Shown here piece after piece: positions 42,637 through 53,261 of a DNA stretch of 64,000 nucleotides. Each line of letters opens with the position of its first letter. The stretch's first letter is position 1. The notes below the pieces were generated by a model. The model was not told the DNA's origin. It saw nothing but the letters and a program-made list of their open reading frames with translations, and did no database searches. The stretch is taken from assembly GCA_029718625.1 (NCBI GenBank), contig CM056380.1, positions 13,885,786-13,949,785 on the forward strand. Direction: 5' to 3'. This DNA is from Synaphobranchus kaupii. Its lineage: Eukaryota; Chordata; Actinopteri; Anguilliformes; Synaphobranchidae. The position numbers and the translations under genes were made by a program.

Positions 42637-42810
42637 CCCAGTCTCTGTAGTTTACAGTTTGGACTCATCAGTCCAGCACAGAGCAGCTTCACTCCTGAAT
42701 CTCCCAGGTTATTGTAGCTGAGGTCCAGATCTCTCAGGGGTGAGTTTGATAACTGGAGAGCTGAGGCCACAATATCACAGGACTTCTCTGTGAGGTCACA
42801 GCTGTTCAGT
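42637..42810 (-). CDS. LRR exon A of a fish NLR gene, 174 bp
   Basis: Acceptor ...TTATTTGCAG precedes position 42810; donor GTGAGT is the complement of 42631-42636. It encodes [20 protein letters not shown], then [20 protein letters not shown] and [17 protein letters not shown]. All LRR consensus leucines and the asparagine of the turn are present. Phase and length equal those of the exon at 1935-2108, so splicing between them keeps the frame. The protein sequence is identical to that of exon B. Confidence 0.92.
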
Positions 42811-43404
42811 CTGCAAATAAGAGTTAACATATTATAGTATTACAATATTATGTATATATAAAATATGTTACATTTTAAATATAACAATGATAGTGTTCAG
42901 TGATGAAGAGTGAAATTGAGGATTTTAAGGTTGACGATGCTCTGAGGAAGATGTCTGTGCTACACTCTCCAACTGCAGCACTTTGGACCTGAGAATTAGA
43001 CGTCCTGCTGGACTGAACTCTGACAGCTCTACAGATGTAATTCTGACCCAAATGGACACTTTTCTTATACTGTAAGTTCTCTTAAATGGGGCTAAGGGTC
43101 CATCTACCTTCTCTATGATCTTTTTTCTGGGTTTAACCCTCCCATCCCATCCCAGAAGTGCAGCTGCCATCTTTCAGAGTGGACAGTGGGTTAGTTTGTA
43201 ATGCTGTGGGACGTTTGGCACAGCTACCACCAAAAGTAAAGATGTAAAAGATAACACACGTCTTTCAGAGTGGACAGTGAGTTAGCCACTGATTCTGTAC
43301 TTTTGGTTTCAACTGTGGTCCCACAGCACAGCAAGCTAACACACTGAAGGTGGATTCACTTTAATAACAGGAAGCCTAATAACAGTGATCTGTTCACATA
43401 TAGG

Positions 43405-43545
43405 CAGGTAGTGCACTGTGTCTGTTCTGCTGGTGTTAAATATGACCGATGTAGTGCAGTGTGTCTGTTCTGCTGGTGTTAAATATGACCAGGTAGTGCA
43501 GTGTGTCTGTTCTGCTGGTGTTACATATGACCAGGTAGTGCAGCT
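43405..43545. repeat. 42-bp minisatellite, unit A (3 copies)
   Basis: 'gtagtgcagtgtgtctgttc' + 'tgctggtgttaaatatgacc' repeats. Copy number differs between units: about three in A and B (52040-52180), two in C (53860-53950) and five in D (58763-58975). Confidence 0.9.
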
Positions 43546-43775
43546 CCAGCAGAAACACTGGGTCTCCCAACTCTCGGAACAGCTGTACTTTTTAGACGAA
43601 AGCGTTTGTGTATATTTGATCCTTCATTGGGTATATGATAGTCATTCACAAAGAAATGGTTACTGCAGACATGATAGTCTGCCAGACGGAGTTGCTTGAC
43701 AGTAGGGTTTTCGTCAATGTGCAGTGCAAGCAACCATAGCTTTAGCCTATGTTCATCGCGCAGTGGTAATGCATG
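43521..43775 (-). pseudogene. THAP-domain fragment, unit A
   Basis: Minus-strand reading: ALPLRDEHRLKLWLLALHID, then KQLRLADYHVCSNHFFVNDY, then HKRFRLKSTAVPRVG. This matches the second half of a THAP zinc finger: conserved Trp, the C-x2-H of the C2CH zinc site (VCSNHF) and the closing AVPTIF-like AVPRVG. THAP domains bind DNA and occur in P-element-type and other transposases and in host regulators. The first Cys pair is missing; a TGA lies just upstream, so an earlier exon or truncation must be assumed. The frame continues to SAGAALPGHM-stop. Sequence is kept almost unchanged in units C and D. Confidence 0.7.
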
Positions 43776-44674
43776 GTGTCACGCCTCTCTCTGGTTTACT
43801 TGGTGCTTGGCCTCTCTTTCTCTCAATCACAGGAGGAATGTTGGCAGCTGTGAGTGATTGGGCTGATTGCTTCAGGTCTGCGCTCAAGGAGTACAAAGGC
43901 ATGGCTGGTACAGGGTGGAAAGAGTTTGGCCTCCAGCAGCCGTGTTGTGTGCTTGTGAAGTACATTTTTATAAATAAAGACTCTTGTTAATGTTTTCCAT
44001 GTGTGGTCTCCCGTTTGTTGCATTGCCATGAGCCAGGCATGTAACAATGGAAACTGACCATTGTAGTTTTGCTAATTTTATTACTGCAACCTGAAAACTT
44101 GCAAACTTGTGCGCCACACACTGTAAACAATAAATGTTCACGCACGCAGAATAGCTAAGCTACGGTAGGTCAATAGCTACTGCTAGTTCAACAAGCAAGA
44201 AAATGTATTTTAATAAAACATTTCAGTGAATAAATTTCAACTTTCACACTGGTTTTCACTTCCAAATAGAAGGTTTAGATAAATTGGACTTGTTTGAAGT
44301 AAATTGTTTGTATCTAAATATGCCCCTAAGTCTAATTGTTTAAATGCTTATTTTCCTTTATTAGACCCTTCGTTCTCTTTTAGTTTTGGTCAGTTATGGA
44401 ATACGTGTGAAATCAGCGGGGCTTTAATTGCAGAAAGTATGGAAACCTGGTCACTTTAATTAAAAAAATATGAAGGAAGAATAGTGTTAAAAATTCAGTT
44501 TAAATTGTGAAATTGACATTAATCTCAGTTTTTTTGAACCGTATCGAAAAAACGCATTTACAGCAAATCCCCAGGACCGTAGGCTATTTGAAAAACAAAA
44601 AATACCATTTTCACTGGACAGAGTTTGTAACTTTTTTCAGTCAAAACCATTCCATTTACTTACATGCTGTATTG

Positions 44675-47200
44675 CAGGGGTGGCCAACCAATCAGAGACT
44701 ATGAGCCAAAAAAATTGCCATGGCTACTGCAAAGAGCCGCACACGCGCACACACACATACACACACACACACACCTCATATAGATATTGCATTGAAAATA
44801 TCATAATTTACAATACCTTGCAATTAAATTACTTTTTCATAATTATAATGCCCCCCCCCATAAATGTAATAAAAATGGCTCAACACTAGAATAACAATGA
44901 GAACATAATTTATTCTCTGAGCAACAATATTTTTTTCTTGCCATGTATTTGCCATGTTTTTGATTCAGTGGGACTTTTGGCAAATCTTGCCTTCAACAAT
45001 CTTCCTCAAATCTGGCTTGTAGTCGGTTGTGGCCACTCGAAGTAGTTCCTTCACATGTGTGTCAGTTAGAACAGATCGATGCTTCGACTTCACTAGATTC
45101 AGGGTAGAAAAAAACGACTCACACACGTAAGTTGAGCCAAACATTGACAGTAGTCTGAGCGCAGCCCTTTTGACATTGGGGTATTTCTCCATCGGCACAT
45201 TTTTCCAGAACTCAATGGTTCCTTCCCTCAGAACAGACTTCAGTCTGTCATCCTCAGACAGTTCGATCATCTCCAGCTGAGAAGTTGCTTCGTCTGTGAC
45301 TAACGGGGCTTTCAAACAGTCCGCCTCCGCAGTGAAAGGGTCGATCAGGAATGCAATCTGCGGCCTTCTCAGCTGTAGATCGTGGAATCTGGCTACGAAA
45401 CCATCTTCAAGATTTTCGAGCAATGTTGCATACCGTGTTGTGCTCCTTTTCAGGATGTCAGCTGCGTGTCCACTTGCGTTTAACACAGAAGGGAAATGCG
45501 TTAGTTCCCCCCGTTGAAGCTGAATCTTGAACAGCTTGAGTTTGTTGACAAACGCAAATACACTTTGCACCAGGTCAGGCAGTATCTTTAACTTCCCCTG
45601 TAGATCCAGGTTCAGTCTGTCCAGATGACGCAGCATGTCCACCAGAAACGCCAGATCTAAAATCCACTGGGGGTCTGACAGCTCGGTGTATTCCTTGTGC
45701 TTCTCTTCCATGAATAGTTTCACAGCGTCCAAAAGTTCAAAAAAACGAGAAAGAACTTTACCTTTCGAAAGCCACCTCACAGTACAGTGGAGGGGCAGAT
45801 CTCCGGGAAGACCTTGGTTAAGCTCATCAATGAGATTCTTGAATTGTCTGTGGTTAAGAGCATGTGTACGAATGTAATTGACGATTTCCAGCACGGGTTT
45901 CATGACGTGGTCTAAATTAAGCTTTTTAGACACCAGTTGCTCCCGATGGATGATGCAGTGAAATGTCCAAAAGTCTGGGAACCTGTCGTCAGCTCTGCAC
46001 AGCCCCACAAGTCCGTTCACAGATCCGACCATAGATGGCGCTCCGTCCGTTGCTATTGCCGCAAGTTTCAGAAATTGAATATTTGCTTTTGCACAGACAT
46101 CCATCAATGTTTCCTTCACGTCGATGCCACGGGTTCTGTCTTTTAATGGTACGATATCAAGGAGTTCTTCGTGTATTACACAATCATCTGACACAGACCG
46201 TACAAATATAGCTAGCTGTGGCTTGTCCTGCACATCGCACGACTCGTCCAATGCGATACTAAGGTATGCGCATTTTGTCAGATCAGAATGTAATTCTGAT
46301 TCGATCGCATTGTTAATGTCCGCTATTCTGTGTTCAACTGTGTGGCGAGAGAGTTGTATGTCTGAAACCATTTTTTTCATATTTTCATTTTCTGGGGATA
46401 AGATTGCAACAACTTCGCCGATGCATTTCTTTACAAACTCTCCTTCGCTATATGGCTTTTTCGCACGGGCAATGTTCCACGCGACCTGATAGCTGGCCAT
46501 TGTAACGATATCAGCGTGCTTGGCGAATTTGCGAAACAACTGCGTTTGTTTTTCGGACTGACCTTTCAACGTGTTCAGCTTTTGCGTGCGGAGTGCTGTA
46601 CCTTTTGGGAATTCCTGGTCTATGGCAGCATGCAGTGAGGTGAAGTGGCGTTTTAGATTTGACGCCTTGAAATGGGCTAATGATGTCTGGCATATTAGAC
46701 AGAAGGGTTTTCCATTGCGTTCAACAAAAAAATACAAACTCTCCCAGTCCTCTAAAAACGTTCGGTGTTCTTCTTCATATTTTCGTTTGGTTTCACTTTT
46801 TCCTGCCATTTTTAACGCTGATTAGCCAAACAATTCAGACATGTCATGCAAAGACCTCACCAGCAAAATCATGAACCCGCGCTGAAGCACATTTTTTTTC
46901 AATTTCAAGATATGTGATTGGTTCGCTAGTTCAGTGGATTGGTTCCGCTGCTACAGCAATAAATTAACGTTCAACTAATTCACACATTCGGCAGTAGGAT
47001 GCAGATTTAAATGTATAACTCCCAAATTAAAATGAGTAAAAATATGACAAATACAGGTTCATTTAAGATGTGATGTGTATTCCCTTTTTAATTTTTATAA
47101 TTTATGTTTTTAAATAGAAAATACATTTTAAAAAGAAGAGCCGCAAATTAATGAGCAAAGAGCCGCATGCGGCTCGCGAGCCGCGTGTTGGCCACCCCTG
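44675..47200 (-). mobile_element. Complete hAT transposon with 8-bp duplication CTGTATTG
   Basis: Ends CAGGGGTGGCCAACC and the complement of 'gttggccacccctg' are inverted repeats. CTGTATTG flanks both sides (44667-44674, 47201-47208). Units C (about 55180) and D (about 60795, as CTCCATTG) have the uninterrupted site with a single octamer. The right terminal region has 'gagccgcatgcggctc' palindromes. A (CA)n-like tract is at about 44735-44773. The element is 2526 bp and carries one long transposase frame. Confidence 0.95.
44965..46809 (-). CDS. hAT transposase (Charlie/ZBED5-GTF2IRD2-like), intact 614 aa
   Basis: The frame is open from ATG 46809 to the stop at 44965 with no break. N-terminal BED-type zinc finger: Cys37, Cys40, His55, His60 (FCLICQ...KRHFTSLH). 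The RNase H-like catalytic core follows: first Asp188 in LSIALDES, second Asp255 in AIATDGAPSMVG, the hAT tryptophan at about 346 (CTVRWLSKG), and the acidic residue at about Glu564 in TYVCESFFSTLN, within the C-terminal dimerisation block that ends SVLTDTHVKELLRVA. All three acidic positions are preserved. Length is normal for the family. The protein cuts the element out and reinserts it with 8-bp duplications. The start Met fits the family start (MAGKSETKRKYEEE). With matching ends about 300 bp and 390 bp away, this element could be active. Confidence 0.93.
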   Translation of the reverse strand: MAGKSETKRKYEEEHRTFLEDWESLYFFVERNGKPFCLICQTSLAHFKASNLKRHFTSLHAAIDQEFPKGTALRTQKLNTLKGQSEKQTQLFRKFAKHADIVTMASYQVAWNIARAKKPYSEGEFVKKCIGEVVAILSPENENMKKMVSDIQLSRHTVEHRIADINNAIESELHSDLTKCAYLSIALDESCDVQDKPQLAIFVRSVSDDCVIHEELLDIVPLKDRTRGIDVKETLMDVCAKANIQFLKLAAIATDGAPSMVGSVNGLVGLCRADDRFPDFWTFHCIIHREQLVSKKLNLDHVMKPVLEIVNYIRTHALNHRQFKNLIDELNQGLPGDLPLHCTVRWLSKGKVLSRFFELLDAVKLFMEEKHKEYTELSDPQWILDLAFLVDMLRHLDRLNLDLQGKLKILPDLVQSVFAFVNKLKLFKIQLQRGELTHFPSVLNASGHAADILKRSTTRYATLLENLEDGFVARFHDLQLRRPQIAFLIDPFTAEADCLKAPLVTDEATSQLEMIELSEDDRLKSVLREGTIEFWKNVPMEKYPNVKRAALRLLSMFGSTYVCESFFSTLNLVKSKHRSVLTDTHVKELLRVATTDYKPDLRKIVEGKICQKSH

Positions 47201-47214
47201 CTGTATTGTAATGT

Positions 47215-47905
47215 TCCAGACATCTGAAGCACATTTTCTGCACTCCACTCTGTTGTCTTGACTTTTTGATTGAATGTCAATTTGTGCATTTGGCATGACA
47301 TAGGTGTTACCAGCAAAGTTTTTAATGGATAGCCATTGTCCCCTCGGAAGATTACAGGAACTATTGGCCAATAGAGTCATAGCTTGATCCAGGATAATTA
47401 GCAAATATGTGCATAACCTTACACGTAGCATTGCGCATCGCCAGGATGTTGATGGAGTGGGCTCCCTTATGTTTCACATATATAACAGCGTTCTCTGCTG
47501 GGGCAGAACCCCAGGATATCCAAACTTCACCGTGAACTCCTGTTTTACCCGTTCTTGGCTGACAGGTGTGATGGGGACTTGAATGTGTTCATTCTATATA
47601 GGAGTGCATATAGGGACAGCAGGCATTCGTCTCTGGCTCAGCTGCCAGGAGATGATAGAAGTTTGTTAAAATCTGGCGGGATAAATGCAATTTAAGGCGG
47701 CATTGCCCATCACTGAGAGACAGGTATGTGGTCCTTGACCGATGGACCCTTTTGTTATTATGCATTTTTTGATATACACAATAAAATTTCAAATTGTAGG
47801 CTAATCTTGATATTTTTATGCATGTTTTGTGCGTGCCACTGTGTGTGTGTAACAGACAGGAGGAGGGTGTACGCACGTTGTGCACACGCCCATGTAGACG
47901 CATAT
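47215..47905 (-). pseudogene. PIF/Harbinger transposase remnant, unit A
   Basis: Minus-strand blocks: LSDGQCRLKLHLSRQILTNF and YHLLAAEPETNACCPYMHS (N-terminal helix region) at about 47590-47730; then EFTVKFGYPGVL, and after a shift PAENAVIYVKHKGAHSINIL and MHIFANYPGSSYDSI, the middle of the DDE_Tnp_4 (HARBI1-like) nuclease. The segment 'GxIDxTHI' with the first catalytic Asp is deleted, and stops follow the 'PGSSYDS' block. The same decayed reading is present in units C and D, so it was dead before the unit was duplicated. Confidence 0.75.
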
Positions 47906-48053
47906 TGCTGTAGGGACCGACAGCCAGCTAACAGTCCTTACACAAACACTGACTGTCACTTTAAGTACATGGAGGCGTGTCTGATGACGTCATCTGCGCG
48001 CGCGGCGTTTAAAATCCTCATCTCACAGTGAACCGGTGTGAACACAGAACAAA

Positions 48054-48643
48054 GGCTGCGTCCCAATTCTCCCTAAGGTCCTCCGTCAGGACCGCACTTT
48101 GGTGACGTCAGAGGGTGTGCACTCAAGGTGTGCAAGTGCACGAGGGTGCATGGGTTTAAAAGGAAAGAATTGGGACACACTGCATGAAAAAGCTCGGTCA
48201 AAATTCCTGTTGTTCTATAAAGTTATGGGTGGAAAAAAAAAGGTGAAAATCAGGGATCCTCAATCTTATCCAGAAACTACCGGTGTTTGTGCACGCTTTT
48301 GTTCAAAACCAAGCAGTTACACACAGGAGTTCTACTAATCAAACAGTGGTTAATCAAATTAGTGGTAAATTAGTAGAATCAGGTGTGTAGCCTAACTGCT
48401 TGGCTCAAGTCCTCTGTGATTGGTGAAAAACAGAAACATCACGATTTTGCAGGGGATTTGGGGTAATACCCCTCTGAAAAGTGCGGTCTGATGCGGACTT
48501 GCAAGAGGGGCGCATCAAGGGCTCATGGTGGCGCTCGAGAGTACCCTTGCGAAACACAAAATAAGAAATGGGACACACTAAGCCCCTGGAGGTTCTCGCG
48601 GGCACCCGCATTTGAAGTGCGAAGGGCAAATTGGGACGCAGCC
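48054..48643. mobile_element. MITE with GGCTGCGTCCCAATT ends, unit A
   Basis: Ends GGCTGCGTCCCAATT / AATTGGGACGCAGCC are perfect. Inside, 'caagcagttacacac' ... 'gtgtgtagcctaactgcttg' forms a second inverted pair at about 48310-48404, perhaps a smaller nested element. No coding. Present in C (56035-56631) and D (61614-62150); D has lost the inner pair's right half. Confidence 0.8.
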
Positions 48644-49430
48644 TGTATAAGAACTGTGGGTGTGAAGGTTCCCTTCCCCCCACCAAGTTAATAAAACTGA
48701 GTGACGACCATCGCTCAGGCTCTTCTCGCCCTTGCATCCAGCGGAGTTGCTCACTTTTCCCTGGGACTCCCACAACACTGTGGAGTTCTCCTAATACTGG
48801 GGTTCACAGAACGCAGTGGATTGCTGCTATTGCTGAGGAGACTTCTGTGAAAACACAGAGAACGCGGCTCTCCAAGGGGCCGCTGACTTACCTCGCCTTG
48901 CGGTGACTAAGTTTACTTCAACCCACGTGGAAAATAGCGAGCTTGCAGCACTGCCCTAACTGACCACAAGAAACTTCAGCAAAATGAACTTTAAAAACAG
49001 CGAGAGGGACACCCCCAGACGACTGGAGGAGACCAGATGTCATCGCCACCCACGTTAATTCTTTCCTGTTGTAACCATTATTGTGAATGACTAACTTAAT
49101 TGATATTAAGTGTTAATTGTTTCTACAACATGATATGAGTCACCTGTGTTTCACGAACGAACCTGACGAAGACACACCGAAACGCGCGCCGTTCGTTCTA
49201 CTTTTTAATAAAACTTTTTGCATCTAAACGTTTTTTGCCTCAAGGTCAGTCTTTAAACTTTTCTCGTTTGAGTGTGTGGGCTGAACATTGGAGTTTTGCA
49301 TTGTATATTTTCATCCTGGTTTTCTCTCTTTTTTCATGTTTCTTCATCTTGCCAACACCCGCGCCTCTTTGATGGAGACACGTTTGGGCACAAGGCTTTT
49401 CCCTTTTTTTCTTACGTGAGTTCATATAAG
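48644..49430. other. Non-coding end of unit A with TATA/polyA-like motifs
   Basis: 'tgtataagaac' just after the MITE, 'ttaataaaactgagtgacg' at about 48687 and 'ttaataaaactttttgc' at about 49205 look like retroelement promoter and polyadenylation signals, but no LTR pair or coding region is recognised. A hammerhead-like fold lies at 49155-49198. The same sequence is present in unit C, and in unit D up to about 62575. Confidence 0.4.
49155..49198 (+). ncRNA. Hammerhead-like fold, unit A
   Basis: Order on the plus strand: GAACGAAC, CTGACGA, AGACACACC, GAAA, CGCGCGCC, GTTCGTTC. The outer arms pair perfectly over 8 bp; CTGACGA and GAAA are hammerhead core boxes. The cleavage triplet reads GCC instead of GUC, and stem II is very weak. 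The unit C copy (57179-57222) has GTC but CTTACGA. It may be a decayed minimal hammerhead. Confidence 0.35.
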
Positions 49431-51112
49431 GATGTTCATATAAGCACAGTAGCGCACCCCAGTCAATAAGCTTATATATTAACTCATATAAGCACAGTAG
49501 CACACCCCAGTCAATAAGCTTATATATAAACTCATATAAGCACAGTAGCACACCCCAGTCAATATGCTTATATACAAACTCATATAAGCACAGTAGCACA
49601 CCCCAGTCAATAAGCTTATATACAAACTCATATAAGCACAGTAGCACACCCCAGTCAATAAGCTTATATATAAACTCATATAAGCACAGTAGCACACCCC
49701 AGTCAATATGCTTATATACAAACTCATATAAGCACAGTAGCACACCCCAGTCAATACGCTTATATACAAACTCATATAAGCACAGTAGCACACCCCAGTC
49801 AATAAGCTTATATATAAACTCATATAAGCACAGTAGCACACCCCAGTCAATACGCTTATATACAAACTCATATAAGCACAGTAGCACACCCCAGTGAATA
49901 CGCTTATATACAAACTCATATAAGCACAGTAACACACCCCAGTCAATACGCTTATATACAAACTCATATAAGCACAATAGCACACCCCAGTCAATACGCT
50001 TATATACAAACTCATATAAGCACAGTAACACACCCCAGTCAATACGCTTATATACAAACTCATATAAGCACAGTAGCACACCCCAGTGAATACACTTATA
50101 TACAAACTCATATAAGCACAGTAGCACACCCCAGTGAATACGCTTATATACAAACTCATATAAGCACAGTAGCACACCCCAGTCAATACGCTTATATACA
50201 AACTCATATAAGCACAATAGCACACCCCAGTCAATGCGCTTATATACAAACTCATATAAGCACAGTAACACACCCCAGTCAATACGCTTATATACAAACT
50301 CATATAAGCACAGTAGCACACCCCAGTCAATACGCTTATATACAAACTCATATAAGCACAGTAACACACCCCAGTCAATACGCTTATATACAAACTCATA
50401 TAAGCACAGTAGCACACCCCAGTCAATATGCTTATATACAAACTCATATAAGCACAATAGCACACCCCAGTCAATACGCTTATATACAAACTCATATAAG
50501 CACAGTAGCACACCCCAGTCAATATGCTTATATACAAACTCATATAAGCACAGTAACACACCCCAGTCAATACGCTTATATATAAACTCATATAAGCACA
50601 GTAGCACACCCCAGTCAATATGCTTATATACAAACTCATATAAGCACAATAGCACACCCCAGTCAATACGCTTATATACAAACTCATATAAGCAGAGTAG
50701 CACACCCCAGTCAATATGCTTATATACAAACTCATATAAGCACAATAGCACACCCCAGTCAATACGCTTATATATAAACTCATATAAGCACAGTAGCACA
50801 CCCCAGTCAATACGCTTATATATAAACTCATATAAGCACAGTAGCACACCCCAGTCAATATGCTTATATACAAACTCATATAAGCACAATAGCACACCCC
50901 AGTCAAAACGCTTATATATAAACTCATATAAGCACAGTAGCACACCCCAGTCAATACGCTTATATATAAACTCATATAAGCACAGTAGCACACCCCAGTC
51001 AATATGCTTATATACAAACTCATATAAGCACAATAGCACACCCCAGTCAATACGCTTATATACAAACTCATATAAGCACAGTAGCACACCCCAGTCACCC
51101 CATACGCTTATA
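49431..51112. repeat. 48-bp hairpin satellite, unit B, about 35 copies
   Basis: Same monomer as in unit A. Variants: CAGTAG/CAATAG/CAGTAAC, AATACG/AATAAG/AATATG, TACAAAC/TATAAAC, GTCAAT/GTGAAT. Mixed runs of CAATAG next to CAGTAAC recur about every four to five monomers in the middle part, and 'taagc' variants dominate the left edge. 48 is a multiple of three and the monomer has no stop in several frames, so very long frames appear on both strands. Confidence 0.97.
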
Positions 51113-51270
51113 TGCAAACAAGTATACATACAAACATTCAGGTTGCAGTTTTTGAAAATGAACGGGGTCAGTAAAAAAATTTTCCTCCCTGTGACAAAAT
51201 TAAAACCCTTACACAGTCAAAATCACTAATTCTATTTAGTTAAGGTCACACAGTACACAGCACAACTCAC

Positions 51271-51444
51271 CCCAGTCTCTGTAGTTTACAGTTTGGACTC
51301 ATCAGTCCAGCACAGAGCAGCTTCACTCCTGAATCTCCCAGGTTATTGTAGCTGAGGTCCAGATCTCTCAGGGGTGAGTTTGATAACTGGAGAGCTGAGG
51401 CCACAATATCACAGGACTTCTCTGTGAGGTCACAGCTGTTCAGT
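51271..51444 (-). CDS. LRR exon B of a fish NLR gene, 174 bp
   Basis: Donor GTGAGT is the complement of 51265-51270; acceptor TTATTTGCAG precedes 51444. The encoded LRR unit is identical in protein sequence to exon A ([20 protein letters not shown]...). Flanking introns are also almost identical, so A and B are the most recent pair of copies. Confidence 0.92.
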
Positions 51445-52314
51445 CTGCAAATAAGAGTTAACATATTATAGTATTACAATATTATGTATATATAAAATAT
51501 GTAACATTTTAAATATAACAATGATAGTGTTCAGTGATGAAGAGTGAAATTGAGGATTTTAAGGTTGACGATGCTCTGAGGAAGATGTCTGTGCTACACT
51601 CTCCAACTGCAGCACTTTGGACCTGAGAATTAGACGTCCTGCTGGACTGAACTCTGACAGCTCTACAGATGTAATTCTGACCCAAATGGACACTTTTCTT
51701 ATACTGTAAGTTCTCTTAAATGGGGCTAAGGGTCCATCTACCTTCTCTATGATCTTTTTTCTGGGTTTAACCCTCCCATCCCATCCCAGAAGTGCAGCTG
51801 CCATCTTTCAGAGTGGACAGTGGGTTAGTTTGTAATGCTGTGGGACGTTTGGCACAGCTACCACCAAAAGTAAAGATGTAAAAGATAACACACGTCTTTC
51901 AGAGTGGACAGTGAGTTAGCCACTGATTCTGTACTTTTGGTTTCAACTGTGGTCCCACAGCACAGCAAGCTAACACACTGAAGGTGGATTCACTTTAATA
52001 ACAGGAAGCCTAATAACAGTGATCTGTTCACATATAGGCAGGTAGTGCACTGTGTCTGTTCTGCTGGTGTTAAATATGACCGATGTAGTGCAGTGTGTCT
52101 GTTCTGCTGGTGTTAAATATGACCAGGTAGTGCAGTGTGTCTGTTCTGCTGGTGTTACATATGACCAGGTAGTGCAGCTCCAGCAGAAACACTGGGTCTC
52201 CCAACTCTCGGAACAGCTGTACTTTTTAGACGAAAGCGTTTGTGTATATTTGATCCTTCATTGGGTATATGATAGTCATTCACAAAGAAATGGTTACTGC
52301 AGACATGATAGTCT

Positions 52315-52899
52315 AACTTAAAGGGTAAGTTCGCTATTTTGGACCTTGGACCCTATTTGCGGTCCGTCTTCCATGAACCTGACCCATGAAGTCCATTTTT
52401 TCGCTGATCGGTCCAGTATTGAGTTCGGTACAGATTTCCTGTAGGCTCTCACTGGGCTACAATGGAAGTGAACGGGGCAATCAGAAATGTTCGATAAATG
52501 TGCTTTCATGTACAATAAATGAGACGGGAAGCTCAGGGTGCATTGTTACCGGTCTCAGTATGCTCTCCTGTGAAATGTATCTCAATCCGAACATTTTTAC
52601 GCGCTTGGCATGGCTTGGAAGTAAGCATTTCTCTGTTGCTTGTTTGCGCTGCACTCGCGGAGTACTATGTGTCGGGGGTAGGGGAGCTGGAAGGTGTGCC
52701 GGCCGTTTACGAAACTATCTAGCTGAGCAGTCTGCGTTTGTTTACCTGCAGCAACGTAGGCTACAATTTCCACAAAAAAACTTGGATGATGGATGACTAT
52801 AATGATTACGAAGACGAAGAATTCGATTTTGACTTTGACGATACTGGCTACAGATTTGAGCCAGAATACACGGACACGGAACTACAAGAGATGGATGAA
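52315..52899 (+). mobile_element. 5' end of a TTAA-type DNA transposon, cut by the 48-bp array
   Basis: Unit B breaks at 52314; 'ttaaagggtaagttcgctat' follows, which looks like a TTAA-targeting (Kolobok-like) terminus. At 52786 an ATG opens MMDDYNDYEDEEFDFDFDDT followed by GYRFEPEYTDTELQEMDEA, then the array's own bases and a TAG at 52906-52908. The acidic start plus 'YRFEPEYTxxEL' resembles the N-terminus of transposon proteins with a P2X7-like intracellular domain in fish. Everything after this is replaced by unit C's satellite. Confidence 0.5.
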
Positions 52900-53087
52900 G
52901 CACAGTAGCACACCCCAATCAATAAGCTTATATATAAACTCATATAAGCACAGTAGCACACCCCAGTCAATACGCTTATATATAAACTCAAAATTTTTTT
53001 CCTCCCTGTGACAAAATTAAAACCCTTACACAGTCAAAATCACTAATTCTATTTAGTTAAGGTCACACAGTACACAGCACAACTCAC

Positions 53088-53261
53088 CCCAGTCTCTGTA
53101 GTTTACAGTTTGGACTCATCAGTCCAGCACAGAGCAGCTTCACTCCTGAATCTCCCAGGTTATTGTAGCTGAGGTCCAGATCTCTCAGGGGTGAGTTTGA
53201 TGACTGGAGAGCTGAGGCCACAACATCACAGGACTTCTCTGTGAGGTCACAGCTGTTCAGT
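53088..53261 (-). CDS. LRR exon C of a fish NLR gene, 174 bp
   Basis: Donor GTGAGT is the complement of 53082-53087; acceptor TTATTTGCAG precedes 53261. It encodes [20 protein letters not shown], then [20 protein letters not shown]. It differs from A and B at two residues (Ile to Val, Leu to Ser). Frame, phase and splice sites are intact. Confidence 0.92.

Larger units (their letters stand above)
42193..49430. repeat. Segmental duplication unit A
   Basis: Contents left to right: short 48-bp array, LRR exon, intron block (42845-43400), 42-bp minisatellite (43405-43545), THAP fragment (minus), 43780-44660 non-coding with an AATAAA at about 43974, the hAT transposon, Harbinger remnant (minus), MITE 48054-48643, and a non-coding segment to 49430. 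Without the hAT it corresponds to units C and D over its whole length. The front is nearly identical to unit B through 52314. Confidence 0.92.
49431..52314. repeat. Segmental duplication unit B (truncated)
   Basis: Long 48-bp array, LRR exon, intron block and 42-bp minisatellite, nearly identical to unit A, then an abrupt end at 52314 inside the THAP fragment, where unrelated transposon sequence begins. Confidence 0.93.

Noticed and set aside
43724..43990. 88-codon plus-strand frame conserved in units A, C and D
   Set aside because: It is antisense to the THAP reading and the following non-coding part. Conservation follows from recent duplication, and no known domain is recognised.
49246..51129. 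627-codon minus-strand reading frame, with a 539-codon frame and a 331-codon plus-strand frame over the same region
   Set aside because: They are translations of the 48-bp satellite. The monomer length is a multiple of three and lacks stops in several frames, so long frames arise automatically. No start context, signal or family similarity supports a protein.
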